A stretch of 64,000 nt of DNA from Bedellia somnulentella (Eukaryota; Arthropoda; Insecta; Lepidoptera; Bedelliidae), in the NCBI GenBank assembly GCA_963576735.1, contig OY755177.1:19096001-19160000 (forward strand). Direction: 5' to 3'. Numbering within the stretch: the first letter of the stretch is position 1; each line of letters opens with the position of its first letter. Under the pieces are notes generated by a model, which saw only the letters and a list, made by a program, of their open reading frames with translations, did no database searches and was not told where the DNA came from. The translations under genes were made by a program, and so were the position numbers. Positions 33,752 to 46,336 of this stretch are shown one piece after another.

Positions 33752-35190
33752 ATGGTGGTCCTGGAAGACACTGGAATGATGGCTGCTAATCCGAATCAAT
33801 ATTTACAACCAGATTATTTATCACCTCTTCCGTCTGCTGTAAGTATTTTCAAAACTTAAAAAAAAACACTTATGTGATTTATTATATTCATTTCCTCTGC
33901 CTTTAATAAAATTTACATGAAATTAATTTCCATTTTTCTTTGTTACAGTTGGACTCCAAGAAAAGTCCTTTGGCGCTTTTGGCTCAGACATGTAGTCAAA
34001 TTGGAGCTGATACAACTCCCTCAAAGCCACTGCTTCCGTCAGCAGAGAAGAAGAAGTCAGTGAATAGTGTAAACAGTGATACAATGAGTCGTTCGTCGCC
34101 TAACAGTTCATCAAACAAGGAAAAAACTCGGTCTACACCTGAAACAAAGCACCTTGCTTTTAAACCATACGAAACAAACGTTGTGACCAAAAAACCTGAG
34201 GACAGACCTTCTTCAAAGTCAAGTTCAGACAGTTCCGACGAGAAGAAATCAGGAAAGAGCACACCCGGTAGGAAATCAACACCACCAAATGCTGAAAATG
34301 GAAAATCAAGTCCAATGAACGACAACAAGTCTTCCGCAGGATCATCCGGAACTAGTCCAATAATAAGGTCAGGGTTAGAAGTGTTAGGTCACGGAAAAGA
34401 TCATCTTGGTGCTTTTAAAAATCTGCCGGGATTACAAGGATTTAATCCGCTGACGGGTCTTTGTTGTCCGCCGGGAATGGAACAACATGCCAACCCAGCC
34501 TTCAGACCTCCCTACGCTGGAGCTCCGTTCAGCGCTCATCATGCAGCGATGTTAGCTGCGGCGGCAGCATTCCCGGGTTCTTCACCGAATCCCTATTTTG
34601 GCTACGCCAGAGTCAAAACTCCGGCCGGCGGAGAAACTTTAGTGCCAGTTTGCAAAGATCCTTATTGTACTGGATGCCAATTTTCAATGAACAACCACCA
34701 TATGCTAATGAATAATGGATCATGCCCTGCCGGTTGCACACAATGCGACCACCAAAAGTACAACCTGGCCATGGCTATGGCTCTCTCGCAACAAGCGGGT
34801 GTAGGACCTCTGCCCTATCAACAAATGAGTCGTCCATATGTTTGCAATTGGATTGTCGGAGAATCTTACTGTGGGAAGAGGTTTGGAAATTCTGAAGAGT
34901 TATTACAACATTTAAGAAGCCACACGACTGATGGGGCTACTTCTTCAGCATCATCTACACAACCATCAATTATGAACCCATTAAGTCCGTTATTCACAAC
35001 GGCGGGGCTCCGTGGCGCCTACCCGTCGGCACCTTTGAGTCCTCTCTCCGCGAGTAGATTTCACCCGTATTCTAAAGGATTGCCTGCGGGACTTAGTGCT
35101 TCACCGTATGCAGCTTTCAACCCAGCTTTGGGCCCATTCTACACCCCATATGCAATGTACGGCCAAAGGCTTGGAGCAGCGCATCAGTAG
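33752..35190 (+). CDS. noc: Zinc-finger repressor Noc/Elbow (NET family)
   Basis: Two exons, 33752-33838 (29 codons, MVVLEDTGMMAANPNQYLQP...) and 33949-35190, give 442 residues. The 110-bp intron has a GTAAGT donor and a TTACAG acceptor in phase 0. NET proteins are nuclear co-repressors acting in insect tracheal, eye and appendage patterning. Visible features: the conserved N-terminal QYLQPDYLSPLP; the Sp motif SPLALLAQTC at residues 35-44; FKPY at 100-103, a Groucho-binding motif in this family; a Ser/Lys-rich middle; a Cys-rich block at about 261-297; one atypical finger C-X8-C-X12-H-X3-H (C328, C337, H350, H354); and the C-terminal YAMYGQRLG. The family is clear. Noc versus its paralogue Elbow is likely but not proven. 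Confidence 0.93.
33839..33948 (+). other. noc: noc intron 1
   Basis: GT at 33839 (GTAAGTATTTT) and a pyrimidine-rich tract (ccatttttctttgttacag) ending at AG 33947-33948. An open frame running back into the intron explains why exon 2 alone can look like a separate gene. Confidence 0.9.
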
Positions 35191-35634
35191 TGTCGAACAA
35201 TGTTTAGTGTTGTCCAAATTTCTTCTGTGATATCGATAGACTATTCATGTTAAAACGCTAAAGGCAAAATGAGCCATAAAAGTTAGTGTTTAGTGCAATT
35301 TGTACCGGTAGGAGTTATTTATGTAAGATAATTTGCCGACGGCAAAGTGAGTTGGTAGCATCTCAGCATGTATAGCCAAATGTTATGTGTAAATAATAAT
35401 CTCTATGTTTAATATTAAATGGAGTAATTCGAATATAATCTAAATGATAACAAAATATGGTAGTATTTTTTCATATCCCTAAACAGTATAGATACTCAGA
35501 AACACATAGATAAACTTAAGTATACAATACATTCTCTCTCTGTTTTAAATTGTAATTGATTAATACACCTCCGACGCGCATTAAGCCTGTCAATCAACTC
35601 CGACTTAATCATAGGAGCGTGATAAACACACATC
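35191..35634 (+). other. noc: Probable noc 3' UTR
   Basis: Unique AT-rich sequence after the stop codon. ATTAAA at about 35414 is the only poly-A signal-like hexamer noticed before the inverted-repeat element; no canonical AATAAA was seen. The transcript could therefore continue into the neighbouring element, which contains AATAAA words. Confidence 0.45.
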
Positions 35635-35642
35635 AATCATTT

Positions 35643-37358
35643 GCGTGCGTTAAGTTGGCGTACCATGAAGCTGTATCGAGCTGGTTACTATGTCAAAAAA
35701 CTCTGCCTAAATAGTGCCTAATTAGTGTAAAACTAAAAAAAATAGTGCCTCTTTAGTTTAGGAAATAAACACCATTTTCACTGTGTACGCTGGCGTAACG
35801 TCAAGCTAGCGTACACATCGCCGTACTCGAAAACGGCTAATTGTAAAGCAACAGTGTTTACACGAAAAAACTCTTCCTAAATACTTCTCCCGTTATGCAA
35901 AATTTCAATAACGATTGATATTGTAGGAACAGAGATATTGAACAAGACTTTCAATGACATACCGTCCCGGCGTCATGCCAGCGTACACAAATAGTGCTTA
36001 TAGAAAGGGACCTTTTCTTTTAGTAAACTCTATACGTATAAATAGTGCGTGAAATTCTGCCTCTCGTAGTGTAAAAACTTTATGCAAATACGCAGTGGAA
36101 AGATTTGAAAAATCTATGTTAAGTTTTAGGAACAAATGAATAGATGTACAGACGCGATCAAAATGTATAATTAATGAAATTATGTAGGTAATTATAGCCG
36201 AAATATAGCGTTATTTTCTAATATAAGTTACTTGTTAAGCATGATGTGTTTTGACATAAATAAATTTAATAAGTATCTTTACCTACAACAAATCATAATT
36301 TTAAATGCTAATGTGAAATGGACTATTATACTTTTTCTCTCGCGTTTGAACTTTGGGTTGGCAGCAGGCAGTGGGGTGGGGGTGATCAACAAGCGCAGGC
36401 GACGGGTAGTGATGTACCAACTCGGAAAAAGCCAAACTCAAGTTAATCCGAATTAAGTTATTCGAGTTAACTGGATGACCAAGTGAATGTTTTTTGAGTT
36501 TTGTCCAAATTATCCCATATCCCGTCTCCTGTTGGATGATTTTTTTACGTAGGTACTTATTTATTTTACAGTAACATTATATGTTCTATTAGGCCATTTA
36601 GGCCAAGAAAATAATACCAAAAAAATGAACTGATGTACTGTAATAATTAATACCTAGTTTTTTATGGCAAATTAAATATAAGTTTTATGATAAACCTATT
36701 TCTTTTTATTTTTCCATTTTTTTACTATTTCATTTGCACTTCGAGCTGTATTTATAGGTAAATAAAGTTAAAATTCTCATAGATTGGTGTTTGACCCACG
36801 TTTCAGTTTCAATTATAATTTTTAGAAAAAAAATACAAAGCACTTTTCATCATACCTGTACCTGTACTATGAACAGAAATTAACACAGAATTTTTAATTA
36901 ATCCACTGCGTATTTGCATAAAGTTTTTACACTACGAGAGACAGAATTTCACGCACTATTTATACATATAGAGTTTACTAAAAGAAAAGGTCCCTTTCTA
37001 TAAGCACTATTTGTGTACGCTGGCATGACGCCAGGATGGTATGTCATCGAAAAGTATTGTTCAATATCTCTGTTCCTACAAGATCAATCGTTATGAAATT
37101 TTGCATAACGGGAGAAGTATTTAGGAAGAGTTTTTTTGTGTAAACACTGTTGCTTTACAATTAGCCGTTTTCGAGTACGGCGATGTGTACGCTAGCTTGA
37201 CGTTACGCCAGCGTACACAGTGAAAATGGTGTTTATTTCCTAAACTAAAGAGGCACTATTTTTTTTAGTTTTACACTAATTAGGCACTATTTAGGCAGAG
37301 TTTTTTGACATAGTAACCAGCTCGATACAGCTTCATGGTACGCCAACTTAACGCACGC
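35643..37358. mobile_element. 1.7-kb DNA element with 456-bp inverted repeats
   Basis: Arms 35643-36098 and 36903-37358 are reverse complements over 456 bp each with few differences, starting gcgtgcgttaagttggcgta. An identical 8-bp direct repeat, aatcattt, flanks the element (35635-35642 and 37359-37366). The 804-bp centre has no recognisable transposase, so the element is non-autonomous. Eight-bp duplications are typical of hAT, P and Merlin superfamilies; the terminus does not match a motif I can assign. It lies about 450 bp after the noc stop codon. Confidence 0.9.
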
Positions 37359-37366
37359 AATCATTT

Positions 37367-38700
37367 CCATGTACTTAAGCATCTAATTTACCTTTATAAC
37401 TGGCACCAGCTTATACTTACTCGTATAACCTGTTTTGAATTACGACGGTTCTGTACTTTGTAAGATGGCCACAATAAATTATTTTTTTTAACAAATACGA
37501 AGTGTTAATAATACTAAGCATAATATCGGATAATATTAAATTTTACTCTACAGTCATATACAGTGTTGAATAAGTATGCAACGCTGGTTAATGTTGATTT
37601 TATTCGTAATACTTCCTAAGTATATAAAAAAAAACTAAATTATAAACATGTCACTTCATGTGTTGGCACTTTTTCACATATTCTTCAGCATTAACATAAC
37701 AGAGATGAGAACATATCCATTAAAGTCAACGTCAACGTAAAAAAACAATTATCACTCAACCGAAAGAGCAAAGAAAATAACAAAATAATTCATCTGACTG
37801 AAAGAAAAAAAGATGTGTAAAAAGTCGACGCGAGGTCGATGTTCAACGTCATTAATAACAAAGCCGTGAGCTGTCAGCTTTGTTAATGTCAAGACTTTTT
37901 TAATAAATGCTATTTTGATTAGCCCCATGTCATGTTGGAAATTCAACTGTCAAGAACATAATTGGTCACAGAAACGACACGACATGACAGCTTATCGAGT
38001 GCAGAATAGTCACTTGTTTAGTACTCTCAAAGCACCTTGCTAATTACTACGACGAAACTATAAACTGTATAACAACTTCGTTTTTTTTAATTACCATAAA
38101 ATACATTTGCATAATCATCAAGAAAAATAAGTACTACATTTTAATTTCAAATTGCGATCGTTAAATATTTTATGGCCGTAAAAAGCGTGTTCTTGAGAAG
38201 TATTTCTTCCACTTATAAATAATTGAGGTATTAATCTTTATTTATGCGGTATTAATAATGATAAAACTTTAATATTTATGTGGCTTTTAACGATATAAAT
38301 AAAAAGCTTTAGATATAATACGTTTTAAATATTTTATTAATGGTAAAGTTATACAGAATATGTGCAGAATAAGTGCAACAAATAAAGTAAATAATTGGAA
38401 CTCCTATTTAAGATCTTCATGATAGCTAGATCCAATGATAGTTGACCCATCACTACATACATACGGAATTAAACCTTTTATCAAAGCCATAATTAAAAAG
38501 GATGACAAGATCTTTAGGACATCTTAATGATCATAACTTAGTCATAAAGCAATTAAAGCTAAATTACACTGCATACACTTCAAGAGAAATTGCGCAAATA
38601 ATAATAAATAACGTATATAAACAGTAGCGAGACGGACATAAAATAGACGTTTTAACATAAATTCAAAAGAAAATGTGAAATCGCGGTGATAAATCTTCCT
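37367..38700. other. AT-rich intergenic DNA, nothing firm
   Basis: Scattered ctgtcag/tgacag words at about 37865 and 37985. No repeat or gene recognised. Confidence 0.4.
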
Positions 38701-38719
38701 GTCGTTTCATTAATCTGTG

Positions 38720-38870
38720 GCGTTTGACAGCCGCCGCCTCCCGCCATCGTCTGACAGCGCACGTCAGTGATTGACTCCCGGAGTATCGAGTTATCGACAA
38801 GCTATTTACTGCAACCCTATTTAGTTACAACGACATTTTGTAATTTATACGTCGGATTTTTGACAGCGAA
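38720..38870 (+). promoter_or_regulatory. GC-richer patch with three TGACAG sites
   Basis: TGACAG at 38725, 38752 and 38861, with gccgccgcctcccgccat between the first two. Composition and words recall the island at 11020-11225, but spacing is less regular. Confidence 0.25.
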
Positions 38871-38950
38871 TAGCATATATTTAGCTTATGAGTTTTGTTG
38901 AAAACGGGCTTACATGTATTTGTCTCTTAGAATTTTCAATGTTGTATTTA

Positions 38951-39158
38951 GCTGTGTAGTGTCAGTTAAGGATAGCACTATCGCATTTCCTCCCGCAGGT
39001 GCTCTTAGAGGCGGTAGGGGTATTGGGGCTTTTGATGCGGTTAGAGACCCATCACCAAAAACCTTTGTTTTGCAATCTTTTCCCCACTCAACGTCGAAAA
39101 GTGGTTGAAGAATTTCATATATCGAAGGATTTATAGCCGTGAGAAAATGAATGTATGT
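38951..39158 (+). mobile_element. SINE-A copy with deletions
   Basis: gctgtgtagtgtcagttaag, gcggtaggggtattggggct, ggttagagacccatcacc and ggatttatagccgtgagaaa, then a short TATG. The ctctggctacccc half of the hairpin is deleted. Confidence 0.88.
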
Positions 39159-40070
39159 TCAATATTGGAACGTTGTGTCTGGTATTTCTTTGTATTGACC
39201 TGACAGATCTACGAAACTTTGATAACTACGTGTTATACAATTTCCTGAAACTCAAAGAAGCTTCACAATTGAAACAGGTTAATTTTTAATAAAATCTTAC
39301 AGAATTATTTTAATATCAGGACCTTTTAATGTCCAGCTAGCAGCGTGTACTTCAAATAAAACTATGCCGTATACTCCTTTTTATTATATTGTTTTGACAT
39401 AACATGACTTTTAATATTGACATAATCGCGGTATGCAAAACTAAATGGTTTCCTATTAAACATTCATCTATTTTGTTCACATTCTTAGAATCGAAATGCT
39501 AATTAAAAGAAATTATATTTTTATATTTGTAAATGGTTACTTTTCCCACATATCTGATATAACGATATAATATTTATCTAATTTATGTGAGTTTTACTTA
39601 CGATTAGAGACAAATAAATCATATTTCGATAAAAAGCAGTGCAGAAATCAATAGCTTCTTATCAAAACTCTGCACTGCTTACTTGTAAATCATAATCAAC
39701 TACTTAATACTTAATTGATGCTATTTTTTTCTTATTCTGTTGTTTAAATAAAATCATTTGCCAACCATATCATAACACAAAAAGTACCTCTACTGCCATC
39801 TACCGCTAACTTTGGGAACTAATGAAGAAGTTGAATGACTAGTTATAGTAATATTTGTATAAGAGAAGATACTTTTACTTTCTTTTAAATACCAAGTTTT
39901 TTAAAGTACTCGTAGATATTAGGAAGATAGTTTTCTGGTTTCATTTATTATATGCACGCACACTTAGACTTAAGGATGGTTATTTAATTATAGCTATTTT
40001 TGCGGTATATTTCTTATTATCATATTGATTTGGCTAATGATGGAATGAGAATATTTGTCCTATTTATATA
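39159..40070. other. AT-rich intergenic DNA, nothing recognised
   Basis: A short inverted pair, aaagcagtgcaga / tctgcactgctt, lies at about 39633 and 39667. Nothing else was seen. Confidence 0.45.
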
Positions 40071-40428
40071 AAAATACATAAACGTTCACGCCGTTTATCC
40101 TCGAAGGGGTGGCAGAGGTACCAATACTTCTGAACTCACATGGCAGCGCCATCTAGTGTCCAGAGAAGGTACCCACGTTTTGCTTAGACAGTGTACTCAC
40201 GTGATAGGGGGCAGGCCTATCGCCGTTTTGTACGAATACACTGTCACATGACTAAGTACAACTCAGCCATGTGGGTTTCCTCACGATGTTTTCCCTCACC
40301 GTTAACAACCATGAAAAATTAACCACACATATGACTTTAGAAAAGACAAATTGGTGTAGGCCCGACCCAGGATTGGAACTCACGCCCTTCTGTTTTCGGG
40401 CGGGTGTTCTACCCCCTGGACTATCATG
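40071..40428 (-). mobile_element. SINE-B copy, full length
   Basis: Best SINE-B. On the minus strand an A-box tagtccaggggg (40423-40412) and a B-box-like agttccaatcc (40380-40370) are spaced as in tRNA genes, showing a tRNA-derived RNA polymerase III head. The body contains tgtgtggttaatttttcatg, ccacatggctgagttgtac and acagtgtattcgtac. The 3' end reads cacccc/gaggata, cggcgtgaacgtttatgtat, so the shared hairpin and tail are present. Confidence 0.93.
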
Positions 40429-42317
40429 TCGTTATATATAAAAATGAAATATAAAAACTTAATAATTAAATAAAAAATCTAAATGTGAAGAAGTAAACTC
40501 GATGAAATTATAGTATATTCATACGTAAATATAAAAAAGAACTATTTCAAATGATTGAATGATCTAACCTAACACACTCATTTCTATGAATAACGCCATA
40601 CTTAAAATAGCAGGTTACTGTAATACAGACAGATATTTGCATTACAGAACGCATCACACGCTTAGCTCGTACATGATTCATGACTGGTGAAAGATTTAAT
40701 TTGACAGATGGTTTCCTGAGATTGATACGATAACACCACGTAATACCGGGAACGAAATAACCAATTTACGATTACCATAAACATAACACGAAGGTAAATT
40801 AACATATTATCAGAGCATGAATTATGCATCGCTGGTATTATAGACCCACACATCAAAATTAGGGGTTAGCTTCGCCCTTGAGTAATTGTTGATTCAGGTT
40901 GTTAAACTAAAATTATTTTTAGAATTAAATAGCTTACATATATTCCCCGACCTAACACTGTTTTTTTTCAATAGAAATAAGCTTTAGATTTCCGTATTCA
41001 TTTTATTGACTCAATTGTAACCCTCAAATGAAGCGTGAGGTCTATTGGACCTATTGACAAATCTCGCAGGAAGGACAACAATGGGTGGCTGAGTGAAAAA
41101 GCGATACGGATCTAGTGATAAATTAACTGTGGGTTTAAACGTGCGTTATTATGTTTGGTTTTATTGTTGTGTTCATTGAGAATGATGGGTGGTGTAGATT
41201 TCACATTTTATTTGACGGTTTAAGTTCAGAATTTATTACTTTTTGCCTATTGAGTTTTGTTTGCTTTAAATTATGTTTGTCATCATTATGCATCTGATAA
41301 AATAGCGTAACGTGTATTATATTTAATATTATTTATTATTCGTATTATAAAAGATCAATAAGATCTTTGTTGGAACTACAATTATAAATGTATTTTACTA
41401 AAAAGGGCACTTTGTATAGATCGGTATGTATTATGTTATATTGTTTCTCTAGAATCATATACAGCGTTGCAATTGACATTGACAGTCTCTGCATACCCCT
41501 ATGGGATGTGCGTACAGTACAAGAGAGATACAATATAATTACTTTAAAACCTCACTAAAGTAAAATAAAAAATACGTAATTTCTTCGATAATTCGATCGT
41601 TGCTACACACTTAACATTATCTTTATACTAACCTATTTTTACATTAATAACCGCATCTTTTGCCATACCCAAGCAAAGGACGCAACAACAATCATACAAT
41701 ACCATAAGCATCAGTACAACAGCATCATTCACTACCATTCAGGCTTTTTCAGATACCAACTGGCTAGTCATTAGACTACTCACATTTTCATTTACCGAAA
41801 CTTCACTCTTGTTTCAATGGCTTCGTCACACTTTCTCTATCAAACAAATCTTCTCAAATATAAAAACTCTTCCATTTGTTCCATTTTCTTACTATCAATC
41901 TCAACTATGCATTCTGTCACATTTTTATTTCTTTTGAAAGCCATGGTTTTACACTCATCCTCATTCCTTTTCTTTCTAGAGACGCAATATTCATCAAGTT
42001 TTCCAACTTTTTCGAATCAGTCTGTGTTTCTTTGTTTACTGTAAAACATAAAACATGCAACTATAAAAACCGGTTTCTCTCCTGGTAGATTTAAATTTTT
42101 ACTAATAATTTGTACAACAGAGACTTTCACATATTTTTTATGGAATATTGAATAATAAATTGCAATGCATTTTATATTAAAAGAAGAAGCAGAAGAGACA
42201 TTTATTCACATTTGAATTACTAAATAAATACCATACAGTTTACTTAAATATTAAAATAATAAAAAAGATATAAAAAACAAGTGACAAAGAAAATTATAAA
42301 GTTAACAAATGTGAAAA
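40429..42317. other. Intergenic DNA, one faint LINE-T scrap
   Basis: gacagtctctgcatacccct, atgggatgtgcgta near 41482-41515 resembles the LINE-T tail. 41620-42080 is pyrimidine-rich with overlapping short frames but no recognisable protein. Confidence 0.4.
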
Positions 42318-42377
42318 GGTCCTGTCTCAGCTTATTGTTGTGTGTAGAACACACAACACTGATTTTCAGTCAGGACC
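42318..42377. other. Nested hairpin
   Basis: ggtcctg (42318) pairs with caggacc (42371). Inside, a 9-bp stem gttgtgtgt/acacacaac (42337-42357) closes on an aga loop. It is compact and would fold on either strand; no known family is recognised. Confidence 0.45.
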
Positions 42378-43936
42378 CATTTGGAGTGACACACAAATCA
42401 GCAACAAAACAAATAGTAGCAGTAGTAATAGTTACATAAAAACAAAAACCAAAAAATGCGACCTATAATCTGGTCTTACCCGCATACACTTTTACATTTA
42501 AAAATATCATATAATAAACAAATACCGAAAAAATATATAAAAAGATATATTGTATTATCCATAATGAACACATATACACAAATACACATATGTTTACATG
42601 AATACATTTATCCAATTAAAAGTATAAAATGCTCGGATATAATGTTATATAATGAATTAATGAATAATAAAGTACACATAAATAAAGTGTATACACGATA
42701 TAAATTGCCTTGTTATGTGTGTATGTTGTGTCTATTCATTCATGTTTTATTTTAATAGTATAGATAGAACAGTAAATTTTGGAAGATTTCTTATAAATTA
42801 CATGACACAATTTGGGATTCAGAATCTCCGAAAAGAAATGTTATACTTTTTGTGTGTTAACAATCCATACCGGAAATAATAAATTGCAAATGCTTTGTTA
42901 CCATACGACCTAATAAAACGACTCTATAAACCCGGTGCGATGTAAATGTACACTGCATTGAAAACATACTTAATAATTCACATTCAACTCAAACTTCCTC
43001 GTCGCCTATTCATATTCGAGCCATCTATAAACATAATAGAAATACCATCACATGATGGATTGTAGTAAGACGAATCTGTGAGTTCATTCTTTATGTCGGT
43101 GACAGGTTGGGAGCGAGCGGTAATGAGCGGTTCCTTTGTGTGGTCCCGGAGACCCACACGCGTGCATTTGAAGGTTGACATCTGCAGATATTCCTTGTTA
43201 TAATGAGAAGTGTTCGATGAGAATTGAACACGTCTCAATAAGCATTCGATAAGAGAGATGCAGTCTTTCTGGTTTATTATATTACCTTTCTAAAGTTACG
43301 GCTTTAAATCCTAAAAGAGATAACCTCAGCTACGGAAGGAGTAGTAAAATTAATAAATTATATTGTCGGATCTTATTGAACTGTTATTCAAAAAACTTTG
43401 ACAGAATAAAAACAAATTCAGTCGCAATAAAATGTGTTTCAAACAATTCGAAATTCATTAATTCTTTATTTTATTGTGAAACAAATGATTTATAAACTTG
43501 GCCATCAGTGTAAATGTAAGTACAAACTGGCGATAAGCTTTCCCGCTACCGAAATACAATTATAAAAATTGACAAAAATACATGTTCACTAAATATTATG
43601 TTAAAAAATATAAAGAGCTGTTTAAAAAAACGTTTTAATGAGGTCCCACCTTCGTTGCTTTGGTGTTATGTTGAATAATGTATTTTTAACAGCATTCTGT
43701 TTGTACACAAAGTAGAATCAATGTTGTATATTATGACCATAAAAACATAGTAGTCTAAAACAAAAATTCTTTAGCCAATTTGGAGGATAAGTTATATCTA
43801 AAATGAACAAATATGATACTGTGTTTTTAACCACATCACAATCAATCAATATTTTAAATATTCAAATGGCATCATATGAAACACAGAACAAAAAATTGGG
43901 TCCCCATTTCTAATCTACATTAGAATAGGTATAGGT
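42378..43936. other. AT-rich intergenic DNA, nothing firm
   Basis: 43080-43240 is GC-richer (gttgggagcgagcggtaatg), without recognisable coding content. ttacggctttaaatcctaaa near 43297 may be a worn SINE-A tail. Confidence 0.4.
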
Positions 43937-43972
43937 CGTAATTTTAATCATATTATTATGATTAAAATTACG
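43937..43972. repeat. Perfect 14-bp palindromic hairpin
   Basis: cgtaattttaatca (43937-43950) and tgattaaaattacg (43959-43972) are exact reverse complements with loop tattatta. It directly abuts a 3'-truncated SINE-A. Confidence 0.85.
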
Positions 43973-44162
43973 AAATAGAAATTCCTCAGCCACTTTTGGA
44001 AATGTGAGTGGGGAAAAGATGGCAATATAAAGGTTGTTGGTGATGGGTCTCCAACCGCATCGCCCAAAAATCCCTTATAAGCCCCAATACCGTTAGTCGC
44101 CTCTTACGTACACCCACCGGAAAGAATTGGGGTAGTGCTATTCTAAGCTGACACTACACCGC
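43973..44162 (-). mobile_element. SINE-A copy lacking its 3' tail
   Basis: Starts at aaatagaaattcctcagcca, continues through gggtctccaaccgcatcgcc and tacgtacacccaccgg, and ends gacactacaccgca. The hairpin, cgtgag block and TATG tail are gone, replaced by the palindrome at 43937. Confidence 0.9.
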
Positions 44163-44172
44163 AAAAATAAAA

Positions 44173-45060
44173 TCTATACTAATATTATAAAGCTGAAGAG
44201 TTTGTTTGTTTGAACGCTAGGATCTCAAGAACTACCGAATCAAATTGAAAAAATATTTTTGTGTTGGATAGTCCATTTATTGAGGAAGGTTTTAGGCTAT
44301 ATATCATTACGCTGCGACCAATAGGATCAAAGCATAAGTGAAAAATGTTGCAAAACGGGGAAAATTATTCATATTTAAAGGCTTCCGTTGTGTGCGCTGC
44401 GTAAACGGTTTAAGTTACCCAAAAAGTATTTATAAAATAATTATTCCTGTTTAAATTATCTAAAAAAAAATCTGAGATAGTATATGTCTATCTTTTAAGA
44501 TTGACTCAATCATTAATTGAATCAAATTCGGATGAAATTAATGCATTATTGCCAATTAGTTGCCATATGTTTTATCAATATAATATTATTCCTTATCCAA
44601 ATAAATGTGTTGTTGATTAAGAGTATTTAATTGTGAACAAAATTGTCCTTGACATTACTTAATTTAAATTAACATCTTAAAAGATAATACAATTTTAAAA
44701 TAACTCCGCAACAAAATTGACACGCGTGCATGAAGCGCAAGACAAGACGGACTGACTGACTCAGAATCAATGCTCAGCCGAAGCTACTATAAATAAAAAA
44801 TAAAATAAAATAAAATAAAACTCATTTATTTCGGACAATGCAAATCCATAATTTTGTTAGTACACACATTAATCTTAGGGTGCTATTGACTTACTATACT
44901 TATAAACTTAAAATATATAAAGTAAATAATTGTGAGGACACTATGAAAATCAATTTTCCTCATCGCATGACCAAGACCCTCAACGGGTCAGTTAAATAGT
45001 TCAGTTTGACGACGTGAAAGTCTACACTTTTGACAGTACGAAGTCTGTCGGGTCAGCTAG
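44173..45060 (+). mobile_element. Non-autonomous Helitron-like element
   Basis: Starts TCTATACTAATATTATAAAG after an A and ends CAGCTAG before a T: the TC...CTAG termini and AT insertion site of Helitrons. A 5-bp stem gacag/ctgtc with an 8-nt loop lies 11 bp before the end, the usual 3' hairpin. The left part (gctgaagagtttgtttgttt; cgctgcgaccaataggatca) belongs to a very common lepidopteran repeat. There are no coding domains. A TAAAA microsatellite near 44795 may mark a nested insertion. Confidence 0.82.
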
Positions 45061-45164
45061 TAAAATTATAAAGTGTAAGTTAAATAAAATTGGATAATAT
45101 AGTAAAGTTGTGCGATAAACTAAAAAAAATATGCATGAAAATGTTTTGTAGTTTAATTAATGAC

Positions 45165-45269
45165 TATAAGTTTGAAGTGGTTTGCCAGGTTCGAAAAAGT
45201 TGAATATTGATAGTAACTACCTACCCCAATGGCTTCTAACAGCGTAAACATATGTATGTAGGTAAGTAA
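45165..45269 (+). mobile_element. LINE-T 3' end, diverged
   Basis: ggtttgccaggttcgaaaaa, atagtaactacctaccccaa, tggcttctaacagcgtaaac and atatgtatgtaggtaag align with the last 100 bp of LINE-T. Confidence 0.7.
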
Positions 45270-46336
45270 GCCAAAATCAAATTAATATTATATTTGTTTG
45301 AATATTCAAAAGCAATTAATAATAAGTTTCCTAGCCGGAAGTACGTTTACTGATTGACACGATAGCGTCAATCATTTGACGAGGACATCAATAGACTTGT
45401 CTCGCATTTTCAATAAATCAGCGATCGAATAACTGACACATATAAAATTAAATCGCTCAACATTTAATCGTAGAGTTGTTATTTTTGTTTGGTAATTAAA
45501 GTTGTATTTAATAGTTTTTATTAGGTTCGGATATGTCGAGAATTTTGGTCGGTAACCGCAATTTAGGGAGGCTTAAATAAATGATATTATAAAATGTTAT
45601 ACAAAAAAATGGTTATCGAAATTTAATATAGTTTAATGGAATTGAAAAACTATTTCCTTAATTAAACTAGTAGAACGTTCCGCTCACGATCTAGAGGTCC
45701 TGGAATCGATTCCCTCAGGGAAAACTTACAAATTCAATCTTAGTAAATTCCGAGTTTGTTATGATATTGCAGGACCTTTATTATCCGTAAATTTATTATT
45801 GACGATTGCTTGATTTGTAGCAAAAACTTGAAGTATTAGTGCCACTGTAATCTCTTGACGGTGTTAGGGCGTAAACGTTAAGTTTGGGTGGTTTAAAAAC
45901 AATAATAAACATTATAAGCAATATCAAACAGCATTACCCCTCTTTCCTGTGGCTTTAACTGAATTGAGAAAAATATCATTATTTCATCACTGCAGCATCG
46001 TATACAATTATTATTTCCATCATTTGTTCTTCTTCTAAATACTAAGTGTCACCAAAGACATTAAATATGAAGTCCTAGAGAATCATGCATAATTAAATAA
46101 AATATGAATATACACCGCTACTCGATATTGAATATTATATATTTATCACCAACCGTTGAAGAAACAAAGACAAATAATAATTCCGAAGCTGACGCCTCCA
46201 CCGCCGCCGTTCACGTCAATATGAATGGAGTTGTCACATTGCAGGTAATTGTTGTACAACAAAGTGTATAATCAAACATCGTTTCTGTTCCGAACACATG
46301 TCACTATTCAGTATTGATCTTTATGTTTCAGCATTT
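45270..46336. other. AT-rich intergenic DNA, nothing recognised
   Basis: A small ctccaccgccgccgttcacg patch sits at 46195-46215. No gene or repeat is recognised. Confidence 0.45.

Noticed and set aside
33996..34328. 110-codon antisense frame inside noc exon 2
   Set aside because: It is a mirror of the Ser/Lys-rich coding sequence and has no independent features.
42456..42755. 99-codon frame in AT-rich DNA
   Set aside because: Composition is Ile/Tyr/Lys-rich as expected from random AT-rich sequence, with no motif.
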